Source of the DNA: Lithodes maja
Taxonomy: Eukaryota; Arthropoda; Malacostraca; Decapoda; Lithodidae
Direction of reading: 5' to 3'
Length of the DNA stretch: 64,000 nt
Assembly: GCA_037953745.1 (NCBI GenBank)
Contig: JBAKBP010004273.1
Location: forward strand, 74,702 to 138,701
Shown here piece after piece: positions 44,226 through 55,160 of this stretch (its first letter is position 1; each line of letters begins with the position of its first letter). The position numbers and the translations under genes are program-made. A model generated the notes under the pieces. That model was not told where the DNA came from, made no database searches, and was given only the letters and a program-made list of their open reading frames with translations.

Positions 44226-44760
44226 AACATTCACATTTTTCAGAAACCCCACTACTCTAACAGAAGAAATGAATGCACTATTAATAATAAACTAAAGAGG
44301 TTAAAACAAAACTATATGCTCAATATGACTCCAGCCCCTGCTATGCTCCAATCAAATAAAGAACCAAAACGAAATATGCGGTATGCAAGGGAAACAAAAC
44401 AAAGCAAGCCTATCCAACACCCAACAGAGATGTTGACAGAGCGAAAGCTACCACTGGAGTGAACTTAGTGAAGCTGTTGCACTCGCTCTGGTTCCCACGG
44501 CCAAGACGAGGGAGGAAGGGAAGCGCCAGGCACCGCCAGAACATACAATTAACTAGGCAGCCTGGGCTCTCACTAGCAATACAAAGTAATCAAGTAAAAC
44601 ATAAGACAACATTGTGTAAACTTATGATTGACGAAATAATTGCACAAAGGCTAAATAAACTAATTAATTATAGTAATAGCCAACCGGCCACACAGACTAC
44701 AAACGCCGTCCTGCTAGCCATGAGGGCTAGCTAGCTACTAGCCTCGCCCAGGGTCTGCCC
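44226..44760 (-). mobile_element. Gypsy-type LTR D, inner part
   Basis: Sequence after the transposon leads to GGTCTGCC followed by a C run (about 44758-44772), the same layout as the LTR end and polypurine tract of Gypsy-B. No internal coding region of this element follows, only about 70 bp before the next (TA)n tract. The assignment rests mainly on position. Confidence 0.35.
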
Positions 44761-44839
44761 CCCCCCCCCCCCTCTACAACAGGCCTTGCAACTATAACTC
44801 ACCCACAAATTATATAGGCTACAAACTCATTTGGGAGTG

Positions 44840-44841
<2 letters not shown>

Positions 44842-44884
<43 letters not shown>
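44842..44884. repeat. (TA)n microsatellite, left side of the Gypsy-C target
   Basis: A pure TA run that resumes on the other side of Gypsy-C at 52862, so the element split one tract. Confidence 0.97.
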
Positions 44885-44888
<4 letters not shown>

Positions 44889-46730
44889 ACGACCGGGCAC
44901 TCGGGTACACTAGGGCTCTTACACAGGACTCGAGTATGGCTCGCTGCCACAACGGAAACACACGATCCCAACCCCAGAGTACTGCCAGCCGAACAAAAAA
45001 CGCCACTACCCTCCAGAGTTCTATCTGCTATAACGGGGTATACAAGAACTCGGTACTAGCATTTCACACAACAGACTAATAACAAGACGGGAGTTATCTA
45101 GTCTGGTCAACAATCAAACAAAGAAGAAAGTACTACAACACTAAAGAATAGTGTTGGCCGAAGCCGAAGTAATCCACCCTTGAACTAAGAACTTAAGAAG
45201 TCCTCCACCCTCTACTTCGGATCGGCACTATTACGTTACGTTAAACAATAGTCCTCGAGCATCAAGCAAGGAATCTTCTGATAAGTTAGATGCTTCTCGA
45301 ATACTCATAAGAAGTAAGTATCGGATTTTGAACAGCAATTTAATGAATAACTCACTGGTAATTAAAGGCTTTAAATTGACATAAGAAGAATTATAAGAAT
45401 AAGCAATAGGATATGGCAAACATTAAGAAGAAGTACTCCGACAATGCACTGGCAATAGCCTACTAAGATTGTGCTCGTGGGCCACTAATCTCTGAAGTAG
45501 CTAAGCGTGCCACACATGAAATCAATAGTGCATAAACAATAATATACATAAGGAGAAGCTTCAATACTATGCTGTATCTGCTGGTCGAGCAAAGTCTAGC
45601 TGGGATACATAAGGTTAAGAGACAATGGCTGAGCAAGCGGCTCGTAGCCTAGCGAGGTCCTTAAGACTGTGCGGCCAAATTACGTTAATTGACGGGATGC
45701 TCTCTTGAGAGATCCAGATCACTAGTATCTGGTTCTCTCCTGGCGATCCTCTCAAAGTCAAGCAAATGAGATAGCACAGTGTTGGGTGGCACAGGCAAAA
45801 GCCCTCACTCGCAACACAGTGCTAAACTCCCACGGTACACAGTCAGAAAGACCACCTAGGCGTTCCACGTCTCCGTTGCAATTGTACTGGTTCAACCGCA
45901 ACCTAGTACTCATAGGAAATCACAACTCAGAAACCCTATCCCAGTCTAGCATTGCCTAAACCAGCAGAAAACAGGAACATGAATAATCGCACACAGGGAA
46001 ATGCATATACGAGTGCAACAAACATCAATCAATCCTATTCTAGTTAACCCTTCCAAAAATAGGCTATCTAACAGGCACTTATCTCGTGAGAACTCAAGCG
46101 ATAATACTTTGGCTGACTAAATCTGCACCAAAGGGGTCATGGAGGTTAAACAGGGACGAGAAGAGAAGAAGATAGGCTGTTCAGAGAGTAGAGAAAGTTC
46201 ACATCAGTCGGAAGAATATGGATAGTTGCAAGGGATATGAGAAGTCGCTTTGCCTGATGAGTTCTGAAGAATGGTGGCAAGAACCTCTCTTTTTATACTC
46301 GGCCCTCTAGCGGCATATCTCAAACTACTTAAGGACCGCCCACTGGCAATCATGACGTCATATTCTCTCTCAATCTGGGATCGACAAAGAACTTCCCACG
46401 CGCTGAAAGGGAGGAAGGGAGGAGGGAGAAGGGAGTGAGGCCTACACACCTCGTGGCGCGCTCACTGGCCGTCGTTACATAACTCTCTCTCTCATCATTG
46501 TATATAAGTCCCACACACAATACTTATATCTAATGATATAAAATAGAACTCGTTGACTTAGAAGAAAACAAAATACATAATGATAATACTTATAGTACAA
46601 CGGTTCACATAAACTGAGTTAGGAAACTCTACACAGACTACAGCCAAAGTTCCTGCCCTGACGATCCTAGCGAGAGTGGGGCCTGACTGGGCGTTCTGTA
46701 CAGCATGCTCATAACTCGACATGCGTCACA
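44885..46730 (-). repeat. Gypsy-C 3' LTR
   Basis: 1846 bp, TGTTACGACC to ATGCGTCACA. It differs from the other LTR by one A in CTCATAACTCG and a few substitutions (for example CGCCCACTGG versus CGCCCCCTGG). Confidence 0.95.
45707..45739 (-). promoter_or_regulatory. Covarying LTR stem-loop, Gypsy-C 3' LTR
   Basis: The arms GAGAGATCCAGAT and ATCTGGTTCTCTC pair at 12 of 13 positions around the loop CACTAGT. The outer half (GAGAGA/TCTCTC) differs from LTR A (GGTAGA/TCTACC) on both strands while still pairing. The equivalent in the 5' LTR is 51839-51871. Confidence 0.75.
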
Positions 46731-46742
46731 CCTCCCCCAAGA
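46731..46742 (-). other. Gypsy-C polypurine tract
   Basis: The sense strand reads CTTGGGGGAGG directly before the 3' LTR, the expected plus-strand priming site. Confidence 0.75.
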
Positions 46743-47251
46743 TTTTACTTGCTCAACCCCTGAGCTAAAATCTGATATACAGAACCCCATCAAACCCCTC
46801 ACAACCACAGCCGACCGCATGGCACATAAAACAACGCTGAGTTTATCACTAAAACACATCTTATAAAAAAAAAAATTCACATTTCATAACTCCTCCCAAC
46901 AATAGTAAAAGACATAATATCATGCTCCCAGAGCGAGCTTACAGCAGCTCAGCCGTTTGATAGTTCGTGGACTACTCAAACACTATAGGCTATGACAAAC
47001 TTATACAATTATCTATATCAAAAAGAAAGAGTTTTTATATGATTTTTATATTTTAATATGTTTTTTTTCCGGCTGCACTATAAGGGCAGCCTATTTTCTT
47101 CTATACCAAACGCTCAACAATCCTGCTTTACGACCCAATACGCTGGGCTACAACCGCGAGCCAACAAGCACCAAGCGCAAAATACTACTCAAAACCAAAG
47201 CAGGAGGCTACCCGTGTGTCAATCTCTTCGGGATCATACACTTGTGATAGC
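46743..47251 (-). other. Gypsy-C 3' untranslated region
   Basis: It is non-coding, lies between the end of pol and the polypurine tract, and is alignable to 26942-27349 of Gypsy-B. Confidence 0.7.
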
Positions 47252-50200
47252 CTACGACTGATCATCTACCCTCGATAAACAATCCGCAATCACATTGTCA
47301 CATCCCGCAATATGCCGGATGTCCAGGTTATACTCCTGCAACATCAATGACCACCGGGTCAGTCTCATATTGCGATTGTGAAATTGATTTAGGAATCTCA
47401 AAGGGTGATGATCAGTGTAGATAACCACGACTGGGCCATAGGCTGGAACATACACCTCGAAGTGCCTGAGTGACAGCACAATCGCCAGTAATTCCTTTTC
47501 TAGTAATTCCTTTTCTATTGTAGAATAGTTCTTTTGTGCAGCATTGAACTTCTTAGAAAAGAAACTTACTGGGTGTTCCACACCTTCATTGTCTGTCTGT
47601 AGCAAGACGGCACCAGCCCCTACACCACTAGCATCTGTTGCCAGCTGAAAAGGCCTGTTAAAGTCTGGGGCCCTGAGTATCGGGTGAGTACACAGCAAAT
47701 GCTTCACTAAATTAAAAGCCTTTTCACACTCAGGCGCCCACAAAAACTTTTTGTCTTTAGATAACAAATCTGTGAGAGGTGCCAACACCGTGGAGTAACC
47801 TTTTATAAAGCGTCTGTAGTAGCCTATCATACCCAAGAATCTCATGATCTGCTTCTTGGTGGTTGGGTGCGGAAATTTATTGATAGCCTGTACCTTGTTC
47901 TGAGGGGGGCACACCTGTCCCCTTCCCACTACAAACCCAAGGTACTGCACAGTGGCTTTTACGAAGTCACATTTTGCCAAATTTACTACCAGACTTGCTT
48001 CACTAAGTTTCCGGAACAAGGTCTCCAGGTGCTCACAATGGCTCTCAAAGTCGTCATCATAAATGATTACATCGTCCAAGTATACGGTGCAATTTGGAAT
48101 GTCCTTGACAATTTCATTCATCAGGTTCTGAAACGTTGCTGGTGCATTCTTAAGTCCGTAGGGCATAACATTACACCGGTAAGTACTCCCGTCCACCACA
48201 AAACCACATACCTCTTTAGCGCGCTCGGACAAAGGTACTTGCCAGTAACCTTTTACTAAATCAACTTTAGACAAAAACCGAGCATTACCAATTTTATCAA
48301 CACTATCATCAACCCGAGGAAGAGGATATGGGTTAGTTGGAGTCAAACCGTTTAGCCTACGGAAATCAATACAGAAGCGTACCTTGCCATCTGGTTTAGG
48401 CTGCAGTGTTACGGGGGAAGTCCATTTAACGGTACCTTTCTCTATCAACCCTCTACCGAGCATATACTCCAACTCATCCCTCAGAGCGGGTAGTTTTATG
48501 GGGGCCACACGGTATGGGATTGACTTAAAGGGTAGATGGTGCCCCACGTCAACATCATGCATAGCCTGAGTAGTGAGGCCTGGATGTTCAGCGAATACAG
48601 TGGGGTATAAACCGAGCAACTGACGGATAGCTTCAAATTGCGGCTCAGGCAAATGGGCTATAGCCTCGTCAGCCCTTAGGCTCGAGTTCCCCGCCCACTG
48701 ATCCGCTGAAACATGGTGATCCCAGCTATCCTCCTCTGAAGCTTGACTGTCCCCCTCTCCTTCTCCACCACGGCCGCAACAAGCCAACACAGGGACAGTG
48801 AGAGGCTCAGAGGGGCGCCTCACATACTCTTTTATCAGGTTCACGTGACATAACTGATTCTTCTTCCTCCTGTCTGGAGTGGCAACAAGGTAATCTAGGT
48901 CCGAAATTTTCTCCACAATTTTATAGGGTCCAGTATACTTCGCCGACAAGGGGTTACCCACCAAAGGCAACAAAATCAACACCTCCTGTCCCACAATGAA
49001 CTCCCGGAGCTTCACTTTGCGATCATACCTGTCCTTCATTAAAGCTTGTGACCCTGTTAAATTCCGACCTGCCATCTCCAGACTCTTAAGCATGCGCTCA
49101 CGGCTTTCAAACACATACTTCAACAAGGAACAAGGCGGCACAGTTCCTTCCCAAATTTCCCGCAGCATATTAAGGGGGCCCCTGACTCGGTGTCCAAAAA
49201 TCAGCTCGTTTGGACTAAATCCCAGGCTCTCACCAGGCACTTCCCGAGCAGCAAACAGTACATACGGCAATCCAAGATCCCAATCTCTTCCGTTATCAGC
49301 ACAATAACACCTGAGCATGCTTTTAAGGGTGGCATGCCACCGCTCAAGCACCCCTTGGCTCTCAGGGTGATACGCTGACGATACCACCGCCCGTATTCCA
49401 TGCTGTTGCATTGTTTGCTTAAAGAGATTGGAGGTGAAATTGGACCCCTGATCAGACTGAATCTCCTCCGGGTACCCGTACCTTGAAAAGTACCACAACA
49501 AGTTACTGACTACCGTCTTAGCCATGCCGTTTTTCATGGGGTATGCATCGGGGTATCTAGTGGCAACATCCATGATGGTTAACAAAAATTTATTACCAGC
49601 CTTTGTGGGAGGGAGGGGACCAACCATGTCAACAACAATCTTACTAAAAGGTGGCCCAATTACAGGAATAGGGTGCAACGGAGCTTTAGGAATAACTTGG
49701 TTTGGTTTCCCGACCCGTTGACAAATATCACATGAGTTTATCCAGGACTGCACATGAGACTTCATCCCCGGCCACCAAAACAACTTCCCCAAAGCCGCCA
49801 CCGTTTTTCTTACCCCCAAATGTCCTGCCAGCGGTGTGTCATGCGCCAAACTCAGTAGGCTATCCCTGCACTCCCGCGGCACCATCAACTGGTCCACTAC
49901 CCCGGACCCCATCTTCCAGCTACGGTTAGGGTCTTGAAAACGCCGATACAGGATGCCATCTAAATAAAAAAAATCTCCCGGCTGTGCATCACCGTCCTCG
50001 TCGAGCTCCACAGCTCCATTAGCACACGTTTGGAGCTCAGGGTCCTCCAGCTGCAACCGACGTATATCTGAGGGTGCCAAGCGATCTAACTGCTCCCGGA
50101 GCAATGCATGACCCTCCCCGATACTGAGCTGCTCCCTCTGTCTCTCTCGATGTTCATAACGTTGCTGTCGTGGAGACTCGTCATGCCCAGCCTCGTCACT

Positions 50201-50803
50201 CTCGATGACAGGCCCAGGGGCTACTCCAGAACTAAGTAATGGTGCTAATACTGAATCACCCAGGAGAGCCGCCGAGTCAAAACTCTTAAAACCAACTCCA
50301 GCTTTAGCCTCCTCCTGTTGATCGTTCCTCTGCTGGTCTGAAGACGGAGGACTAGGCTGTGACACTTTAGCTGCCCGAGCTCGGGTGACAGCACACGCCA
50401 TGGGTTGTGCCTGGCACCGCTCGACCCACTCTCGCTCTTCCCTACTCACGTCGGCCGGCCTCTCGGCAACGACTAAGGGTAGAACCTCAGAAGCGGGCAT
50501 TGCAAAGTCGTTGCCGAGAAGAAGGTCGACGCCCTCCACTGGCAGTTTCTCCACAATCCCAACATCCAATTCACGTGCCACACCATCCACCTCCAACTCC
50601 AACCGCACCAGCGGGTATGACCGAGTTGCATTAATACCCTGCACCACCACCACCCGAGCCGCATTTATAGGGTAGCCAGTCAGCCTCTCCTCCGTCACGT
50701 GGTACCGCTTACTCACAAAAAGTCTAGCATCCTCCTCACTAGTTACTAACGGCACCTCCTCAAATGGCATCTCTCGCTCCCGGTCAGTACTAGGGCACGA
50801 CAT
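47252..50803 (-). CDS. Pol polyprotein of Gypsy-C: protease remnant-integrase-reverse transcriptase-RNase H
   Basis: An uninterrupted 1183-residue frame from the ATG at 50803. The first about 40 residues (MSCPSTDRERE..) match a gag N-terminus. The frame then jumps into the protease region just after where Gypsy-B has its DTGA, so the protease cannot cleave. Integrase follows: zinc finger with GHLGVRK and CDICQRVG, then Asp in VVDMVG (about 391), Asp in SDQGSNF (about 449), Glu in PESQGVLERW (about 485). A linker precedes reverse transcriptase with LQPKPDGKVRF (about 800) and the catalytic YLDD (about 906). RNase H carries ATDASG, IEKELL and YTDHHPL, and the tail is IRHIAGCDNVIADCLSRVD. Integrase before reverse transcriptase is the Gmr1-clade order and the reverse of usual Ty3/Gypsy. 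RNase H has a 15 bp in-frame duplication (47491-47520) giving ELLEKELLEKELL-like repetition. Confidence 0.92.
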   Translation of the reverse strand: MSCPSTDREREMPFEEVPLVTSEEDARLFVSKRYHVTEERLTGYPINAARVVVVQGINATRSYPLVRLELEVDGVARELDVGIVEKLPVEGVDLLLGNDFAMPASEVLPLVVAERPADVSREEREWVERCQAQPMACAVTRARAAKVSQPSPPSSDQQRNDQQEEAKAGVGFKSFDSAALLGDSVLAPLLSSGVAPGPVIESDEAGHDESPRQQRYEHRERQREQLSIGEGHALLREQLDRLAPSDIRRLQLEDPELQTCANGAVELDEDGDAQPGDFFYLDGILYRRFQDPNRSWKMGSGVVDQLMVPRECRDSLLSLAHDTPLAGHLGVRKTVAALGKLFWWPGMKSHVQSWINSCDICQRVGKPNQVIPKAPLHPIPVIGPPFSKIVVDMVGPLPPTKAGNKFLLTIMDVATRYPDAYPMKNGMAKTVVSNLLWYFSRYGYPEEIQSDQGSNFTSNLFKQTMQQHGIRAVVSSAYHPESQGVLERWHATLKSMLRCYCADNGRDWDLGLPYVLFAAREVPGESLGFSPNELIFGHRVRGPLNMLREIWEGTVPPCSLLKYVFESRERMLKSLEMAGRNLTGSQALMKDRYDRKVKLREFIVGQEVLILLPLVGNPLSAKYTGPYKIVEKISDLDYLVATPDRRKKNQLCHVNLIKEYVRRPSEPLTVPVLACCGRGGEGEGDSQASEEDSWDHHVSADQWAGNSSLRADEAIAHLPEPQFEAIRQLLGLYPTVFAEHPGLTTQAMHDVDVGHHLPFKSIPYRVAPIKLPALRDELEYMLGRGLIEKGTVKWTSPVTLQPKPDGKVRFCIDFRRLNGLTPTNPYPLPRVDDSVDKIGNARFLSKVDLVKGYWQVPLSERAKEVCGFVVDGSTYRCNVMPYGLKNAPATFQNLMNEIVKDIPNCTVYLDDVIIYDDDFESHCEHLETLFRKLSEASLVVNLAKCDFVKATVQYLGFVVGRGQVCPPQNKVQAINKFPHPTTKKQIMRFLGMIGYYRRFIKGYSTVLAPLTDLLSKDKKFLWAPECEKAFNLVKHLLCTHPILRAPDFNRPFQLATDASGVGAGAVLLQTDNEGVEHPVSFFSKKFNAAQKNYSTIEKELLEKELLAIVLSLRHFEVYVPAYGPVVVIYTDHHPLRFLNQFHNRNMRLTRWSLMLQEYNLDIRHIAGCDNVIADCLSRVDDQS

Positions 50804-50996
50804 ACTGAAGTTCACAAAAAATTCTCGAGACAAAAGTGTTAAACTCCCTTATGTAAGCACTAATTACTAAATTAACTGGAGTCTCTTAAATGCTCTCCTA
50901 ATTGCCTTACAAAAAAAAATATTCTTCAATATGTACGCTAAAGTACGAACAAACAAATGTTGTACAACTCTGCAAAAAATTATACTGTTCACAAAA

Positions 50997-51014
50997 TCCT
51001 AAGCAAGGTCGCCA
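50997..51014 (-). other. Gypsy-C primer binding site
   Basis: The sense strand reads TGGCGACCTTGCTTAGG starting two bases after the LTR end. The priming tRNA is not identified. Confidence 0.65.
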
Positions 51015-51016
51015 TT

Positions 51017-52858
51017 TGTTACGACCGGGCACTCGGGTACACTAGGGCTCTTACACAGGACTCGAGTATGGCTCGCTGCCACAACGGAAACACACGATCC
51101 CAACCCCAGAGTACTGCCAGCCGAACAAAAAACGCCACTACCCTCCAGAGTTCTATCTGCTATAACGGGGTATACAAGAACTCGGTACTAGCGTTTCACA
51201 CAACAGACTAATAACAAGACGGGAGTTATCTAGTCTGGTCAACAATCAAACAAAGAAGAAAGTACTACAACACTAAAGAATAGTGTTGGCCGAAGCCGAA
51301 GTAATCCACCCTTGAACTAAGAACTTAAGAAGTCCTCCACCCTCTACTTCGGATCGGCACTATTACGTTACGTTAAACAATAGTCCTCGAGCATCAAGCA
51401 AGGAATCTTCTGATAAGTTAGATGCTTCTCGAATACTCATAAGAAGTAAGTATCGGATTTTGAACAGCAATTTAATGAATAACTCACTGGTAATTAAAGG
51501 CTTTAAATTGACATAAGAAGAATTATAAGAATAAGCAATAGGATATGGCAAACATTAAGAAGAAGTACTCCGACAATGCACTGGCAATAGCCTACTAAGA
51601 TTGTGCTCGTGGGCCACTAATCTCTGAAGTAGCTAAGCGTGCCACACATGAAATCAATAGTGCATAAACAATAATATACATAAGGAGAAGCTTCAATACT
51701 ATGCTGTATCTGCTGGTCGAGCAAAGTCTAGCTGGGATACATAAGGTTAAGAGACAATGGCTGAGCAAGCGGCTCGTAGCCTAGCGAGGTCCTTAAGACT
51801 GTGCGGCCAAATTACGTTAATTGACGGGATGCTCTCTTGAGAGATCCAGATCACTAGTATCTGGTTCTCTCCTGGCGATCCTCTCAAAGTCAAGCAAATG
51901 AGATAGCACAGTGTTGGGTGGCACAGGCAAAAGCCCTCACTCGCAACACAGTGCTAAACTCCCACGGTACACAGTCAGAAAGACCACCTAGGCGTTCCAC
52001 GTCTCCGTTGCAATTGTACTGGTTCAACCGCAACCTAGTACTCATAGGAAATCACAACTCAGAAACCCTATCCCAGTCTAGCATTGCCTAAACCAGCAGA
52101 AAACAGGAACATGAATAATCGCACACAGGGAAATGCATATACGAGTGCAACAAACATCAATCAATCCTATTCTAGTTAACCCTTCCAAAAATAGGCTATC
52201 TAACAGGCACTTATCTCGTGAGAACTCAAGCGATAATACTTTGGCTGACTAAATCTGCACCAAAGGGGTCATGGAGGTTAAACAGGGACGAGAAGAGAAG
52301 AAGATAGGCTGTTCAGAGAGTAGAGAAAGTTCACATCAGTCGGAAGAATATGGATAGTTGCAAGGGATATGAGAAGTCGCTTTGCCTGATGAGTTCTGAA
52401 GAATGGTGGCAAGAACCTCTCTTTTTATACTCGGCCCTCTAGCGGCATATCTCAAACTACTTAAGGACCGCCCCCTGGCAATCATGACGTCATATTCTCT
52501 CTCAATCTGGGATCGACAAAGAACTTCCCACGCGCTGAAAGGGAGGAAGGGAGGAGGGAGGAGGGAGTGAGGCCTACACACCTCGTGGCGCGCTCACTGG
52601 CCGTCGTTACATAACTCTCTCTCTCATCATTGTATATAAGTCCCACACACAATACTTATATCTAATGATATAAAATAGAACTCGTTGACTTAGAAGAAAA
52701 CAAAATACATAATGATAATACTTATAGTACAACGGTTCACATAAACTGAGTTAGGAAACTCTACACAGACTACAGCCAAAGTTCCTGCCCTGACGATCCT
52801 AGCGAGAGTGGGGCCTGACTGGGCGTTCTGTACAGCATGCTCATACTCGACATGCGTC

Positions 52859-52861
<3 letters not shown>
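51017..52861 (-). repeat. Gypsy-C 5' LTR (promoter LTR)
   Basis: 1845 bp, with ends TGTTACGACC and ATGCGTCACA. On the sense strand GAGTATAAAAAGAGAGG (about 52415-52432) is a good TATA box that would drive transcription toward lower coordinates. Confidence 0.95.
52423..52429 (-). promoter_or_regulatory. Candidate TATA box of Gypsy-C
   Basis: TATAAAA on the minus strand inside the 5' LTR. The same sequence in the 3' LTR is at 46291-46297. Confidence 0.5.

Positions 52862-52915
<54 letters not shown>
52862..52915. repeat. (TA)n microsatellite, right side of the Gypsy-C target
   Basis: It continues the tract at 44842-44884 and then degenerates into ATAATA units. Confidence 0.97.
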
Positions 52916-52917
<2 letters not shown>

Positions 52918-53345
52918 ATACTAATAATAAACGGTTTATTGATAATTGCAGCCTAGGCTGAAAATGTACAGAGGAACAGTTTTAGCTTAACTACAACTTA
53001 TATTATCTTATAATAAGGACCAAAACATGAGGTAGTATAAGAGCTGTTTGACGAGATCAATATTATGTACTAGGTTGGCAGATGATATTCCAGATTGAGA
53101 TCCTATTTTGCATAGGAGCTATTTGACCAGTAAACATTATGTACAAGGTATGCTGAAAGATATATTAATTACACATTTTTAAAGGGTATAAGGGTTTGTT
53201 GAAAGATATTGAGGTGATTTACAAAGGAGTACAAAGGAGTACAAATTTACCGTTACTGACTGTCCTTTTTGAGCCGAAAATAGAAAACAATGGGAGTATT
53301 GTATTACTGTCAGTTTGTTTACAGAGACAAATCACAACCGTCTTC
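52916..53345. other. AT-rich DNA without a recognised gene
   Basis: I see no exon or transposon domain. It holds two related blocks (AAGAGCTGTTTGACGAGATCAATATTATGTAC and AGGAGCTATTTGACCAGTAAACATTATGTAC-type), probably an old local duplication. Confidence 0.45.
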
Positions 53346-53351
53346 TTTCTT

Positions 53352-53432
53352 GAGTGTGTGTGTGGATGTGTAGTGTGTGTGTGTGTGTGTGTGGTTGATT
53401 GTGCTTGTAGTGTGTGTGTGTGTGTGTGGTGT
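53352..53432. repeat. (TG)n microsatellite
   Basis: Two GTGTGT runs separated by GTTGATTGTGCTTGTAG. Confidence 0.95.
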
Positions 53433-53584
53433 GAAAGTAAGGGTTGATTTACCTGTTATTCTAGGGTAGAGATGACATCTCGTATGAATTTGATTACGTA
53501 TGACTTCTGTTTTCTTTCTTTTCATTCTTTTCTTTTCTTTTCTTTTTTTGTTTTCCATTTCCGTTACCCGTATTTAAGAAAGCT

Positions 53585-54526
53585 AGTGTTTACACGAGCG
53601 CGTTTCCCGGCATTCTTTTTAGGAGCAAGTATATTTATTAAATTATTTATTATAATGTATTAATTGTTTATTATTGCTTTATTTATTTAATTATTTATTA
53701 TAATGTATTAATTGTTTATTATTGCTTTATTTATTTAATTATTTATTATAATGTATTAATTGTTTATTATTGCTTTATTTATTTAATTATTTATTATAAT
53801 GTATTAATTGTTTATTATTGCTTTATTTATTTAATTATTTATTATAATGTATTAATTGTTTATTATTGCTTTATTTATTTAATTATTTATTATAATGTAT
53901 TAATTGTTTATTATTGCTTTATTTATTTAATTATTTATTATAATGTATTAATTGTTTATTATTGCTTTATTTATTTAATTATTTATTATAATGTATTAAT
54001 TGTTTATTATTGCTATATTTATTTAATTATTTATTATAATGTATTAATTGTTTATTATTGCTTTATTTATTTAATTATTTATTATAATGTATTAATTGTT
54101 TATTATTGCTTTATTTATTTAATTATTTATTATAATGTATTAATTGTTTATTATTGCTTTATTTATTTAATTATTTATTATAATGTATTAGTTGTTTATT
54201 ATTGCTTTATTTATTTAATTATTTATTATAATGTATTAATTGTTTATTATTGCTTTATTTATTTAATTATTTATTATAATGTATTAATTGTTTATTATTG
54301 CTTTATTTATTTATTTATTTATTATAATGTATTAATTGTTTATTATTGCTTTATTTATTTAATTATTTATTTATTTATTTTTATTTATTTATTTGTTTAT
54401 TTATTTTTCTTCATTTATATAATTATCTAACCTGAAATGTTCTATGGCTTATTTGCGTTAGGCGCGGAGACTTAACCAAAGGTAGCTTGCCATTAAAAGT
54501 TGACGGAAAAAGAGCTCGTGTGACAC
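53585..54526. mobile_element. MITE-like element enclosing a 48 bp satellite
   Basis: The left end AGTGTTTACACGAGCGCGTT and the right end in reverse complement AGTGTCACACGAGCTCTTTT match each other and the ends of the small MITE at 7470-7677. Inner segments TTTTTAGGAGCAAG and CTTGCCATTAAAAG are also mirrored approximately. Almost all of the interior is a tandem array. Confidence 0.6.
53645..54375. repeat. 48 bp AT-rich satellite, about 15 copies
   Basis: The unit TAATGTATTAATTGTTTATT continuing with ATTGCTTTATTTATTTAATT repeats every 48 bp. Copies are almost identical apart from rare single changes (for example at 54015 and 54191) and a last degenerate copy. It grades into (TTTA)n until about 54415. 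Confidence 0.97.
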
Positions 54527-54699
54527 TGCCTTCCCACTTGTTGTTGGTTTGACACTTAACTCGATATATGGTTAGTCGCTGGTGATTGTTTTTCGGCTTG
54601 TTCTACTGTTGGTTGATTAGGTTCAAGATATAGGGGATGGCGCTTGCCTGATATCTTGATGTCCTTGCACGTATAGGGGTTACGGTATTGCGATGCCTG

Positions 54700-54703
54700 G
54701 TAG

Positions 54704-54743
<40 letters not shown>

Positions 54744-55024
54744 TAATAATAAAACAAAACCATAGAATATTATGGATTGGTGTGCATCATACAGTATACG
54801 GTATCAATATTGGGCCTGATTCATTTAGTATTTTGGAGGAATAGAGAGTGAAGGGGAGAGGGGTGTGGTCAGTGAAAGGTGAGAATGGGGGTGGGGGGGG
54901 AGAGGGTGGCTGGAGGAGTAGTGTGTGTGTGTGTGTGTAATAATAGAGAGTGAAGGGGAGAGGGGTGTAGTCAGTGAAAGGTGAGAATGGGGAGGGGGGG
55001 GGGGAGAGGGGGGCTGGAGGAGTA

Positions 55025-55062
<38 letters not shown>

Positions 55063-55160
55063 ATAATAACAAAAACAAAAATATATAATATTATGGATTC
55101 GTGTGCAACATACAGTATACGGTATCAATATTGGGCCTGATTCATTTAGTATTTTGGAGG
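54700..55160. repeat. Duplicated block with (TG)n and G-rich tracts
   Basis: The segment ACAGTATACGGTATCAATAT to TTAGTATTTTGGAGG occurs at 54789-54838 and again at 55109-55158, about 320 bp apart. Between them a block of about 105 bp (TAGAGAGTGAAGGGGAGAGG) is itself present twice. Both duplications have TG-rich junctions. Confidence 0.85.

Larger units (their letters stand above)
44885..52861 (-). mobile_element. Gypsy-C, a young Gmr1-like element lacking gag
   Basis: The complete 7977 bp insertion lies in a (TA)n tract. The 5' LTR is 51017-52861 and the 3' LTR 44885-46730, with only about four differences, so it inserted recently. The internal part is just 4286 bp because gag and the protease active site are missing. 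Everything from the second half of the protease region onward is open. Target duplication cannot be resolved because the target is repetitive. The copy could not form its own particle, so it would depend on proteins from relatives. Confidence 0.92.

Noticed and set aside
45231..46449. 62- and 81-residue minus-strand frames repeated at 51363-52581
   Set aside because: They are duplicated only because they lie in the paired LTRs of Gypsy-C.
47252..50803. Copia element, suggested by integrase before reverse transcriptase
   Set aside because: The YLDD box, RNase H and integrase motifs and the long TGTTACG LTRs are Ty3/Gypsy in style. Gmr1-like elements explain the order.
54787..55128. 113-residue frame rich in Thr, His and Pro
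   Set aside because: It is produced by (TG)n and G-rich simple repeats.
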